NCBI RefSeq assembly: GCF_963378085.1 | Contig: NZ_OY726395.1 | Span: 3,286,001 to 3,350,000, forward strand | Length of the DNA: 64,000 nt | Origin: Mycolicibacterium sp. MU0050 | GTDB taxonomy: Bacteria; Actinomycetota; Actinomycetes; Mycobacteriales; Mycobacteriaceae | Direction of reading: 5' to 3' | Part shown: in pieces, positions 17,880 to 25,233 of the stretch | How positions within the stretch are numbered: position 1 is the stretch's first letter | Layout: every line of letters starts with the position of its first letter | Translations under genes and position numbers: made by a program | The notes under the pieces: generated by a model | Told to the model about the DNA's origin: nothing | The model's database searches: none | What the model saw: only the letters and a program-made list of their open reading frames with translations

Positions 17880-18499
17880 GTGGACCGTATGACGTGTTGT
17901 CGCGCATCACTTCCCGCCGTCCTCAACCGGTAGCCGGCGAGCGCTGCGAGATGTGCGCCGAAGATATCGGCGACCACCATCAACACGTGGTCGATGTCGT
18001 TGGCCGCCAACTGATGTGCGTATGCCGCGGATGCTATCTGCTGTTCACCGACAGCCGGGCGGACCTGCGCTACCGGGCCGTACCGGACCGGTTTCTGTCG
18101 TTCCCGGAGTTCACCGTGGACCGCCATGCCTGGAGCGCACTGCAAATCCCTGTCGAGGTCGCCTTCTTCTTCCGCAACTCGGCATTGGACCGGGTTGTCG
18201 CGTTCTATCCGGGCGCGGCCGGGGCATGTGAATCCGAGTTGGAACTCGACCTGTGGGATGCGGTCACGGCCGGGGACGACCGGAGCGCATTGCTCGCCGA
18301 CGATGTCGAAGCGCTGCTGATCCGGATGCCCGAAATCGGGACACCGCAATGCTTTCTGCTCCCGATCGACACCTGTTACGAATTCGTCGGCGGGCTGCGT
18401 TCGTTATGGCGCGGCTTCGACGGCGGCACCGACGTCCACGCATTCATCGACGGGTTCTTCGGCACGATCGGCGAGCGGGCCAAGGAGGTTCCACCGTGA
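17876..18499 (+). CDS. DUF5947-like hydrogenase-associated protein
   Basis: 207 residues. Two CxxC pairs near the N-terminus (Cys24/Cys27 and Cys50/Cys53) suggest a zinc or iron site. The rest is globular with no membrane segment. It resembles DUF5947, a family I know only from group 1h hydrogenase operons. The ATG overlaps the previous stop and its own stop overlaps the next GTG. The function is unknown; a dedicated assembly or electron-transfer factor for HhySL is plausible. Confidence 0.75.
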   Translation: MSGPYDVLSRITSRRPQPVAGERCEMCAEDIGDHHQHVVDVVGRQLMCVCRGCYLLFTDSRADLRYRAVPDRFLSFPEFTVDRHAWSALQIPVEVAFFFRNSALDRVVAFYPGAAGACESELELDLWDAVTAGDDRSALLADDVEALLIRMPEIGTPQCFLLPIDTCYEFVGGLRSLWRGFDGGTDVHAFIDGFFGTIGERAKEVPP

Positions 18500-19134
18500 G
18501 CGATCTGACGTTCACCGTGGTCAACGTCGAGCCGGAACCCTATGCGGCGACGCCGGTGCTGGCGGCGCACATCGCAGTGTCGGCGCGCACCGAGGACCCC
18601 GTCCACGCGATCGCATTGCGCTGCCAGGTGCGTATCGAACCGCTGCGGCGCGGATACTCCGACGCCGAGGCCGCGGGACTGCTCGATCTGTTCGGCCCAC
18701 GATCGCGCTGGGCCCAAACCCAGCAGACCTTCCTGTGGCAGCAGGCCGCCACGATGGTGCCCGGATTCACCGGCACGGCCACCGTCGACCTACCGTTGGA
18801 GTGCACCTACGACTTCGAGGTCTCTGCGTCGAAGTATCTGCACGCGCTGCGCGACGGATCGCTGCCGCTGCAGTTCCTGTTCAGCGGAACTGTTTTTCGC
18901 AAGGGTGCCAACGGATTATGGGTGCAGCAGGTGCCCTGGGACCGCGACGCCCGCTACGATCTGCCGGTATCGGTGTGGCGCGAGCTGATCGACACGCACT
19001 ATCCGAGCCTGGGTTGGGTGCGGCTGAGCCACGACACCATCGCCGCCCTGGCCGCGTACAGGTCGCGACGCGGTCTACTGGGCCTCGACGACGCGCTGGC
19101 CAGCTTGTTGCCGTTGCCGGAGGACGTGCCGTGA
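18496..19134 (+). CDS. DUF6084-like hydrogenase-associated protein
   Basis: 212 residues from the GTG at 18496, which overlaps the preceding stop and has AAGGAGG about 8 bases upstream. It begins SDLTFTVVNVEPEPYAATP and contains beta-rich sequence and PRSRWAQTQQTFLWQQ, with no signal peptide and no Cys motif. It resembles DUF6084 from actinobacterial hydrogenase clusters. The function is unknown. The tight coupling says it is needed in fixed ratio with its neighbours. Confidence 0.75.
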   Translation: MSDLTFTVVNVEPEPYAATPVLAAHIAVSARTEDPVHAIALRCQVRIEPLRRGYSDAEAAGLLDLFGPRSRWAQTQQTFLWQQAATMVPGFTGTATVDLPLECTYDFEVSASKYLHALRDGSLPLQFLFSGTVFRKGANGLWVQQVPWDRDARYDLPVSVWRELIDTHYPSLGWVRLSHDTIAALAAYRSRRGLLGLDDALASLLPLPEDVP

Positions 19135-20468
19135 GCGTCGACAGCACCGTGATGGACCGGGCCCGCGCAGTAGCCGACGCGGTGCTCTACGAGGGCTACC
19201 TGCTCTATCCATACCGCGCCACGTCGAGCAAGAACCAGGCGCGTTGGCAGTTCGGTGTGCTCGGCCCGCCCGGCGCTGAGCGCGCGGGTCTCGGCGAGAA
19301 CTCCTCGATGTCGGCGCAATTGCTCGTCCGCGACGCCACCGGGCTCCGACTGATGGTGCGGTTCCTGCATCTGCAGCACCGCCGTGCCGAACGCGCACTG
19401 GAGTCGGGCGGATACCGACTGGTCGACGAACTCAGCACACCGACGGGCTCCTGGATGACCTGGGATGAAGCCGTCGAAACGGAGCTTCACTACGGCCCCT
19501 GGGATTTCAGTGATTCCCAACGTTGCTTTCCGGTCTCCGCGCCCGCGGCCACCGATATCGAGGAGCTGACCGGCGGCCGACTGGTGCGGGAGCGGCGCTG
19601 CGTCCACGGACTGCTGGACGTCACCGTCGAAGTCGCGGGAGCCGTCGACCGGGTCACCGTGACCGTCCACAACACCGGTGCCCCCGCAGTCGACCGCCAC
19701 GACGCGATCGCCCGGTCGATGATCGGCACCCATGTCATCCTCGAAACCGTGTCGGGCGGCTTCGTGTCGCTACTCGACCCCTCCGCTGACGCCCTGGTGG
19801 CGGCGCGCGGCTGCGAGCGCCACCGCTGTTTCCCGGTGCTGGCCGGACCACCCGGCTGCGATGAGCTGGCGCTGATCTCACCGATCATCCTCTACGACCA
19901 CCCCGAGATTGCCGAGGCGAGTCGAGGCGAACTCTTCGACGCAACGGAGATCGACGAGATCCTGACGCTGCGGGTGATGACGATGACCGACGAAGAGAAG
20001 AACCAAGCTCGGGCCACCGATCCACGTGCCGCTCGCATCATCGATCAGTGTGACGGCATGTCCGCCGAGGCGATGTTGGACCTGCACGGCATCTTGCGCA
20101 ATCCGCACGCCGACCGACATTGTCGGCCGGCCGGACTGATCCCGGAGATACCCGACGGTGTGCAGTGGTGGGACCCGTTGGCCGACAACGCCGTTGCCCC
20201 GGAGACAGACGGCGTCCTGATCAGCGGCGTGCGGGTGGCACGCGGCAGCAGAGTCCGGCTGCGACCGGTCCGACGCGCGGATGCCCAGGACATGTTCGTC
20301 GCCGGAAAAACGGCCCGGGTCACCTCGGTGCACGAAGACGTCGACGGCGAGAAGCATGTCGGCGTGGTCGTCGAGGACGATCCGGGCGCGCCCCTTCGTG
20401 AAAGTTACGGTCGCCACCTGTATTTCTCCCCCGACGAGATCGAACCCTTGCCGGAGACCGAACCCTAG
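19131..20468 (+). CDS. Conserved hydrogenase-cluster protein of unknown function
   Basis: 445 residues from the GTG at 19131, overlapping the previous stop (GTGA). No domain is recognised with confidence. Visible parts: a beta-rich N-terminal ~250 residues with ELHYGPWDFSDSQRCFPVSA and a CERHRCFPVLAG segment, a central helical stretch (MTDEEKNQARATDPRAARII), and a C-terminal small beta domain with RGSRVRLRPVRRADAQDMFV, which could bind RNA or protein. No signal or membrane segment. Homologues sit at this place in other hhy operons. Confidence 0.75.
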   Translation: MSVDSTVMDRARAVADAVLYEGYLLYPYRATSSKNQARWQFGVLGPPGAERAGLGENSSMSAQLLVRDATGLRLMVRFLHLQHRRAERALESGGYRLVDELSTPTGSWMTWDEAVETELHYGPWDFSDSQRCFPVSAPAATDIEELTGGRLVRERRCVHGLLDVTVEVAGAVDRVTVTVHNTGAPAVDRHDAIARSMIGTHVILETVSGGFVSLLDPSADALVAARGCERHRCFPVLAGPPGCDELALISPIILYDHPEIAEASRGELFDATEIDEILTLRVMTMTDEEKNQARATDPRAARIIDQCDGMSAEAMLDLHGILRNPHADRHCRPAGLIPEIPDGVQWWDPLADNAVAPETDGVLISGVRVARGSRVRLRPVRRADAQDMFVAGKTARVTSVHEDVDGEKHVGVVVEDDPGAPLRESYGRHLYFSPDEIEPLPETEP

Positions 20469-20487
20469 ATCCCGAAAGGAGCTTCTC

Positions 20488-20607
20488 ATGGACGTAGTTG
20501 GGTGGACCGCCACCGCGGTGGTCGCATTGGTACTACTGGCGGCTGCGGCGGTCGGAGTGCGGTCGATTCCAGATATCCGGCGTTACCTGAAGATGCGACA
20601 GATGTAG
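20488..20607 (+). CDS. 39-aa single-span membrane peptide (DUF6893-like)
   Basis: An ATG at 20488 follows GAAAGGAGC at a good distance. The peptide has one hydrophobic helix (residues about 5-24, VALVLLAAAAVGV) followed by a basic tail RSIPDIRRYLKMRQM, so it should sit in the membrane with the C-terminus inside. Similar tiny proteins are annotated as DUF6893 in hhy operons. A membrane anchor for the otherwise soluble HhySL complex is an attractive but unproven role. Confidence 0.75.
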   Translation: MDVVGWTATAVVALVLLAAAAVGVRSIPDIRRYLKMRQM

Positions 20608-20611
20608 ATCG

Positions 20612-21103
20612 GTGGCGGTACGCATCCTCGTTGCCGGGATCGGCAACATCTTTCTCGGCGACGACGGCTTCGGCCCCGAGGTGATTCAACACGTCGTCGT
20701 CGACAATCCCGATGTGTGCGTCGTCGATTACGGTATCCGCGGCATGCACCTGGCCTACGACCTGCTGTACGGCTGCGGCATCCTGGTGCTCGTCGATGCG
20801 CTCCCGGACCGGGGTGCCCCCGGACAGGTGCGGGTCTTCGAGGTCGATCGCGAATCGCCTGAGACGGTGCCGATGCTGGACGCCCACGGGATGGATCCCG
20901 CCGCGGTGTTCGCCAGCCTCCGAGCACTCGGCGGCAGCCCGCCACGCACCATCGTGGTCGGCTGCCAGGTACAGGCCGTCGCCGAGGGGATCGGTCTGTC
21001 CGATCCGGTCCGCGGCGCGGTTCCCGGTGCGGTGCAGGCAGTCGAGACCACCGTGGCGTCGTTGCTGGTATCCGGCGGCGCGCTGTCGGGGAGCGCGGAC
21101 TGA
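20612..21103 (+). CDS. Hydrogenase maturation protease (HyaD/HycI family)
   Basis: 163 residues, GTG start 4 bases after the membrane peptide. The N-terminal GIGNIFLGDDGFGPEV is the family signature and includes the first Ni-sensing Asp; VDYGIRGMHLAYDL supplies the second acidic or metal-binding region. It cleaves the C-terminal tail of HhyL once Ni is inserted. The stop overlaps the hypC ATG (TGATG). Confidence 0.93.
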   Translation: MAVRILVAGIGNIFLGDDGFGPEVIQHVVVDNPDVCVVDYGIRGMHLAYDLLYGCGILVLVDALPDRGAPGQVRVFEVDRESPETVPMLDAHGMDPAAVFASLRALGGSPPRTIVVGCQVQAVAEGIGLSDPVRGAVPGAVQAVETTVASLLVSGGALSGSAD

Positions 21104-21348
21104 TGTGCCTTGGCATTCCCGGCCAGGTGGTTCGGCTACTCGACGGGTATTCCGGTCAGCTCGCACTCGTCGATGTCGCCGGTGAGCATCGCAAGGTGAA
21201 CATCGGCATGCTGCCCGACCAATCGTTGGCCCCGGGTGACTGGGTCATCATCCACATGGGCTTCGTCATGGAGCGGACCGACGCCGCCGGTGCCGCCCAA
21301 GCGATGGCAGGACTGGAAATCATCGGACGCGGCGAAGCCCCGCCGTAA
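21103..21348 (+). CDS. hypC: HypC, hydrogenase maturation chaperone
   Basis: 81 residues starting MCLGIPGQV; the Cys2 of this motif is the essential HypC residue that holds Fe(CN)2CO with HypD and docks on the large subunit. It is translationally coupled to the protease gene and closes the hydrogenase run. HypD, HypE and HypF, its obligatory partners, are not encoded in this window. Confidence 0.95.
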   Translation: MCLGIPGQVVRLLDGYSGQLALVDVAGEHRKVNIGMLPDQSLAPGDWVIIHMGFVMERTDAAGAAQAMAGLEIIGRGEAPP

Positions 21349-21354
21349 CCGGAG

Positions 21355-22203
21355 TCAATAGGCCGCGGCGCGGCGCGCAACGACCACCAGGTACTCCCAC
21401 TCCATCCCCGACTCCTCGGCCAGCGCGTAGTCGCCGAGTTCGGCCAGCGCCGCGTCCAACTCTGCCACCTGGTCGGGGTGATCCGCGATGCCGCGGTAGG
21501 CGACGATCGTCGGCCCGTAGTTGGCCTTGAAATAGTCACGGAACGCGGCGCCGTCGGCGAACCGGTCCACGGCCAGCGCGTGCCGCTCGGTGATCAGGTC
21601 GTCGACGTCGCCGTTGAGCAGGGCCACGACGTGGCCCTCACTGCCCCACAGCGGCGGCGGCGAGACGCCGGCCGGTGGCGCGGGCACGTACGGCCGCATC
21701 GCCGCGAACATCCGGCCGACGAATCCCTCCGGGGTCCAGCTGAGCACCGCGATGGTGCCTCCGGGCCTGCACACCCGGGCCAGTTCGGCGGCCGCCCGCT
21801 GGTGGTGCGGTGCGAACATCACCCCGATGCAGGACATCACAATGTCGAACTCACCGTCGGCGAACGGCAACGCCTCGGCGTTGGCGGCCTTCCAGGTCAG
21901 CTCCAAACCCTGTGCCGCCGCGCGCTGTTCGCCGCTCTCGAGCAGCTCCGGCACCAGGTCGGTGGCCGTGACGTCGGCGCCGGCCGCCGCAGCGGCGAGC
22001 GCCGCGTTGCCGGTGCCGGCGGCCACGTCGAGCACCCGCATGCCCGGTCCGATCCGGGCCGCGGAGACCAACGCCTGGCCCAGCGGCGCCACCACTTCGG
22101 CCGCGATGGTCGGGTAGTCCCCCAGCCCCCACAGCCGACGATGCTTGTCTTCCAGTTCGCGGTCACCGACCGCGGATCTCGGTGTGTTCACACCGTCCCC
22201 CAC
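21355..22203 (-). CDS. SAM-dependent class I methyltransferase
   Basis: 282 residues. Motif I VLDVAAGTGNAALAAA and the post-I acidic region (VTATDLVPELL) identify a Rossmann methyltransferase of the UbiE/Methyltransf_11 kind. A motif ALPFADGEFDIVMSCIGVMF follows. The substrate cannot be read. It converges on hypC with a 6-bp gap and probably has nothing to do with the hydrogenase. The Cys-rich small gene lies just upstream on the same strand. Confidence 0.88.
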   Translation of the reverse strand: MGDGVNTPRSAVGDRELEDKHRRLWGLGDYPTIAAEVVAPLGQALVSAARIGPGMRVLDVAAGTGNAALAAAAAGADVTATDLVPELLESGEQRAAAQGLELTWKAANAEALPFADGEFDIVMSCIGVMFAPHHQRAAAELARVCRPGGTIAVLSWTPEGFVGRMFAAMRPYVPAPPAGVSPPPLWGSEGHVVALLNGDVDDLITERHALAVDRFADGAAFRDYFKANYGPTIVAYRGIADHPDQVAELDAALAELGDYALAEESGMEWEYLVVVARRAAAY

Positions 22204-22281
22204 CCGTCGCCCTAAGGCGGCATCACCTCAATAAATGTGGATGCTCCCGGACGTCGTCACCGGCGCCGGTCGCAGATCCGG

Positions 22282-22419
22282 CTACTTTCGTTTGGCGCAA
22301 CCCGCCGCCACATTGCCGCAATGCGCCTCAGCTCGACACTTGTCGCAGCCGCATCGGCACCCATCATTGGAGAAGGGGCGGGGACCCTCACGATCGCGCT
22401 TTCGCCGTGACATGATCAC
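22282..22419 (-). CDS. 45-aa Cys-rich small protein, possible metal-binding
   Basis: Reading on the minus strand from a GTG at 22417-22419, with a perfect AAAGGAG 7 bases upstream, to a TAG at 22282-22284. The N-terminal third is basic (SRRKRDREG). The C-terminal half carries six Cys and a His as CRCGCDKC-x5-C-x6-C with DGCRCGCDKC and HCGNVAAGC. The density of CxC and CxxC motifs recalls metallothioneins or tight zinc knots. It is not similar in detail to the M. tuberculosis MymT I know. An in-frame ATG two codons later is an alternative start. An imperfect 18-bp dyad (22408-22425) overlaps the start. Confidence 0.6.
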   Translation of the reverse strand: MIMSRRKRDREGPRPFSNDGCRCGCDKCRAEAHCGNVAAGCAKRK

Positions 22420-22505
22420 TTGTCATCTCCTTTGCTCGGCTGATGTGGAGCTTAGCCCTCAAATCTGCTTCACCTGCGGAAATCGACGTCAAATCCAGGA
22501 CAGCC

Positions 22506-23375
22506 TCACCGGTTGCGGAGCGCGGCGCGGGCGAAGCGCCAGAAGTAGCGGGGGGTGCCGGCCAGCGAGGGCCGGGCGGGCCAGTCGTCGGCGCGGAAGT
22601 AGGCGTCGGACCCACCGTCGACAAAAATCACGCTGCCGCACAAGAAGTCCGCGGCGTCGGACAACATGAACACCATCCAGTCGCCGAGTTGGTCCGGCGC
22701 CCCGAAACCGCCCACGGGCACGGGGAACGCCCGGATGGCCTTGGCCTCCTTGGGAGTGGCCAGCTGCTTCTGCAGCAGCGGCGTCATGATCGCCCCGGGC
22801 GCCAACGCGTTGAGCCGGACCCCCGCACCGGCCCAGTCCGGCGTCACGGCCCGACGGCGCACCCACCGCGACACCGCGATCTTCGATCCACCGTAGGCGA
22901 TCGACGGCGCCTCGGCCCCGAAAAGGCGCACCGCGCGGACCGCGCGCTCGGCGTCCCCGGCCAGCAGGGCGCGTACCGCCCGCCGCGGAACGAGCGGGAT
23001 GGTGGTCGTCGAGTTGCTCGAGATCACCACGACCTTCGCCGAAGGCCCGCCGTCGGCGGCCCGCGCCAGAGCCGGCCGCCACGCCTCCAGCAGGTCGACC
23101 ACCCCGAAGTAGTTGACCTGGAAGATGGTCCGGGCGCGCCCGGGCCCGGGCGTCGGCCCCACCCCGGCCGCGAGTACCGCGCCGTCGAGGCGGTCACCGG
23201 CGGCGGCAAGCACCTCCTGGGCCGCGGCAGCCCGGCCCGCCGGGGTGGACAGGTCCGCCACCACCTCGGCGTCGGCGAGGTCCACCCCGATAACGGTGTG
23301 TCCGGCCGCGCGCAGCTTCAGCGCGGCCTGCTGCCCCATTCCCGACGCACTGCCGGTCACGGCGTAACTACCCAT
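22506..23375 (-). CDS. Short-chain dehydrogenase/reductase
   Basis: 289 residues with a Rossmann start (YAVTGSASGMGQQAALKL), the acidic residue after beta-2 (GVDLADAE), and an active-site Tyr-x3-Lys in IAYGGSKIAV, preceded by the Ser region VVVISSNSTTTIP. These point to a classical SDR using NAD(H). It contains an unusually long loop between the Ser and the Tyr (about 40 residues). The substrate is unknown; its neighbours suggest steroid or alcohol oxidation. Confidence 0.9.
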   Translation of the reverse strand: MGSYAVTGSASGMGQQAALKLRAAGHTVIGVDLADAEVVADLSTPAGRAAAAQEVLAAAGDRLDGAVLAAGVGPTPGPGRARTIFQVNYFGVVDLLEAWRPALARAADGGPSAKVVVISSNSTTTIPLVPRRAVRALLAGDAERAVRAVRLFGAEAPSIAYGGSKIAVSRWVRRRAVTPDWAGAGVRLNALAPGAIMTPLLQKQLATPKEAKAIRAFPVPVGGFGAPDQLGDWMVFMLSDAADFLCGSVIFVDGGSDAYFRADDWPARPSLAGTPRYFWRFARAALRNR

Positions 23376-23396
23376 CCTCTTCCTCCCGTAGGTCGT

Positions 23397-24203
23397 CTAG
23401 CGCACGACGACGGTGCTCGGCTCCCGTGGTTCGCCCAGCATTTCCCGGTGTGACGGCGGGCGCCGCCCGTCCTGATCGGTGAGGCCGTACTGTTGCGCCA
23501 ACTCGGCCCCGATGACGGTGTGCCCGCTCAACTCCGCCAGCCCCGGGTCCCGATATATCGCGTCGATCAGATGCCCGGTGAACTCCGGGGTTTCGGCGTG
23601 TTCGGCGAACTTCGCCAGGGCGGCGGGGTCCGCGGCGAAAGCACCGCGCAGCTTCTCGGTGAGCAGGATCCCCATCCAGATGGACACCGTGCACACCCCG
23701 GTCCCGGCGAAGTCGACGGCCATGTCGGCGGCCAGCTTGTCGATGCCGGCCTTCTGGGCCCCGTAGGCGGGGCCGTGCATGTAGCAGACCGAACCCGGCG
23801 ACGAGGTGAAGGCGATCAGCCCGCGTCCCCGGCGCACCAACAGCGGCGCGGCGTGCCAGGCGGCAACGTATGCCGACCGCAGACCGACGTCGAGCACGTC
23901 GGCCAGCGCAAGGGGTTTCTCCCAGAACGGCTTGGGGCTCACCAGTTCATCGGCGATGGCCGCCGCGTTGTTGACCAACAGATCCAACCCGCCGGCCTCG
24001 GCGTCCACCCGCTCGAACAGCGCACCCACGGCGGTGTCGTCGCGGTGATCCAGGGCCACGGCCACGCCACCGGGCGGGGCCTCGGCGATGGTGCGGCCCG
24101 TGCCGTACACCCGCCAACCGCGGGCGGCGAGCGCGGCGGCGATGCCCCGTCCGGCGCCCCGACTGGCTCCCGTCACCACGGCGACCGGCGCGGCCTCGGT
24201 CAT
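23397..24203 (-). CDS. Short-chain dehydrogenase/reductase
   Basis: 268 residues from the ATG at 24201-24203. It has VVTGASRGAGRGIAAALAAR, VNNAAA, and a catalytic stretch IAFTSSPGSVCYMHGPAYGA, in which YGAQK provides Tyr-x3-Lys. It is an NAD(P)-dependent oxidoreductase of unknown substrate. It is next to another SDR and the epimerase-like gene on the same strand (gap 4 bp), so these are probably one operon. Confidence 0.9.
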   Translation of the reverse strand: MTEAAPVAVVTGASRGAGRGIAAALAARGWRVYGTGRTIAEAPPGGVAVALDHRDDTAVGALFERVDAEAGGLDLLVNNAAAIADELVSPKPFWEKPLALADVLDVGLRSAYVAAWHAAPLLVRRGRGLIAFTSSPGSVCYMHGPAYGAQKAGIDKLAADMAVDFAGTGVCTVSIWMGILLTEKLRGAFAADPAALAKFAEHAETPEFTGHLIDAIYRDPGLAELSGHTVIGAELAQQYGLTDQDGRRPPSHREMLGEPREPSTVVVR

Positions 24204-24207
24204 CGCC

Positions 24208-25194
24208 TCACCGCGCGGGTTCGGCCGCGAACGTGGCAAGGATGGCCTCGACCGGTGAGCGCCAGCTGATTCCCAACTCGCGCCGGGTCGCACTGTCGTC
24301 CATCGGTATCGCCGCGGTGATCAGCGCGGCGGCCTCCTGGCTGAACCCGCTGCCCAGCGGCAGCACCGAGGCCATCAGGTCGGAGAGCCGGCCGATACCC
24401 CGAAACATGGCCGGAGTCATCGGGATTCGGCGGACCTTGCGGCCGCAGCCGCGCTCGACCGCGGCGATCATCTGATCGAAGCTGAGCATCTCACCGCCGC
24501 ACAGGTAACGCTTGGGACCGTTGCCGGCCCGCATCAACCGCTCGTGGACGACGGCCACGTCGCGGACGTCGATCATCTGCATCCCGGCGTCGCCCACCTT
24601 GGGCGCAACCCGGTACCGCACGATCGTTTCCCAGCCCTGCTCGGTGATGCCGGGCGGGGTGTGCAACGCCGGACCGACGACGCTCGAGGGGTAGGTCACC
24701 ACCACCGGAGCGCCATCGGCCTGCAGTTCGCGCGCCACCCGATCGGCATACGATTTGGTGCGCGCATAGGCCGACTTGCCCGCGGCGGTCGGCGAATCGG
24801 GGGTGATCACCGGCCCCGGGGGCGGGAACAACGCGCTGTAGCTGGACACCAGCACAATCGGGTCGAGGTTCAACTCGACGCCGCGGCGCATGATCCGCTC
24901 GCTGGCATAGGCGTTGATGTCCCACATCAGCGCCTCGCGGCTGTCGTCGGTGCCCACCACGCCGGCACCGTGCAGCACGGCGTCGCAACCGTCGAGCAGT
25001 TCGGCGACCACGTCGCCGGTGCGCAGGTCCCCGCGCAGCAATTCCAGGGTTCCCGTGGCGCGCAACCGCTCCAGCAGTTCGTCGTTGGACCACTGCGGCT
25101 CCACCAGCAGCCTGACGCTGTGTCCGGCGGCCAGCAGTTCCGCCACAATGTGGGCGCCGACGTAGCCGGTCCCGCCCGTTACCGCGATGTGCAT
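24208..25194 (-). CDS. NAD-dependent epimerase/dehydratase family protein
   Basis: 328 residues. The N-terminal GGTGYVGAHIVAELLAAGH is the extended-SDR nucleotide site, followed by a Tyr-x3-Lys (SAYARTKSYAD). Such proteins include 3beta-hydroxysteroid dehydrogenase-like and dihydroflavonol reductase-like enzymes. The surrounding FadE and KshA-like genes make a steroid or lipid substrate reasonable, but this is inference. It is followed closely by the SDR at 23397. Confidence 0.88.
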   Translation of the reverse strand: MHIAVTGGTGYVGAHIVAELLAAGHSVRLLVEPQWSNDELLERLRATGTLELLRGDLRTGDVVAELLDGCDAVLHGAGVVGTDDSREALMWDINAYASERIMRRGVELNLDPIVLVSSYSALFPPPGPVITPDSPTAAGKSAYARTKSYADRVARELQADGAPVVVTYPSSVVGPALHTPPGITEQGWETIVRYRVAPKVGDAGMQMIDVRDVAVVHERLMRAGNGPKRYLCGGEMLSFDQMIAAVERGCGRKVRRIPMTPAMFRGIGRLSDLMASVLPLGSGFSQEAAALITAAIPMDDSATRRELGISWRSPVEAILATFAAEPAR

Positions 25195-25233
25195 CGTCGG
25201 TACCCTACCGCGCGCAGGCGACGGGTCCGGCGG

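Noticed and set aside
22321-22410. Plus-strand 29-codon frame opposite the Cys-rich gene
   Set aside because: No ribosome binding site; the minus-strand frame has a near-ideal one and a structured Cys pattern.
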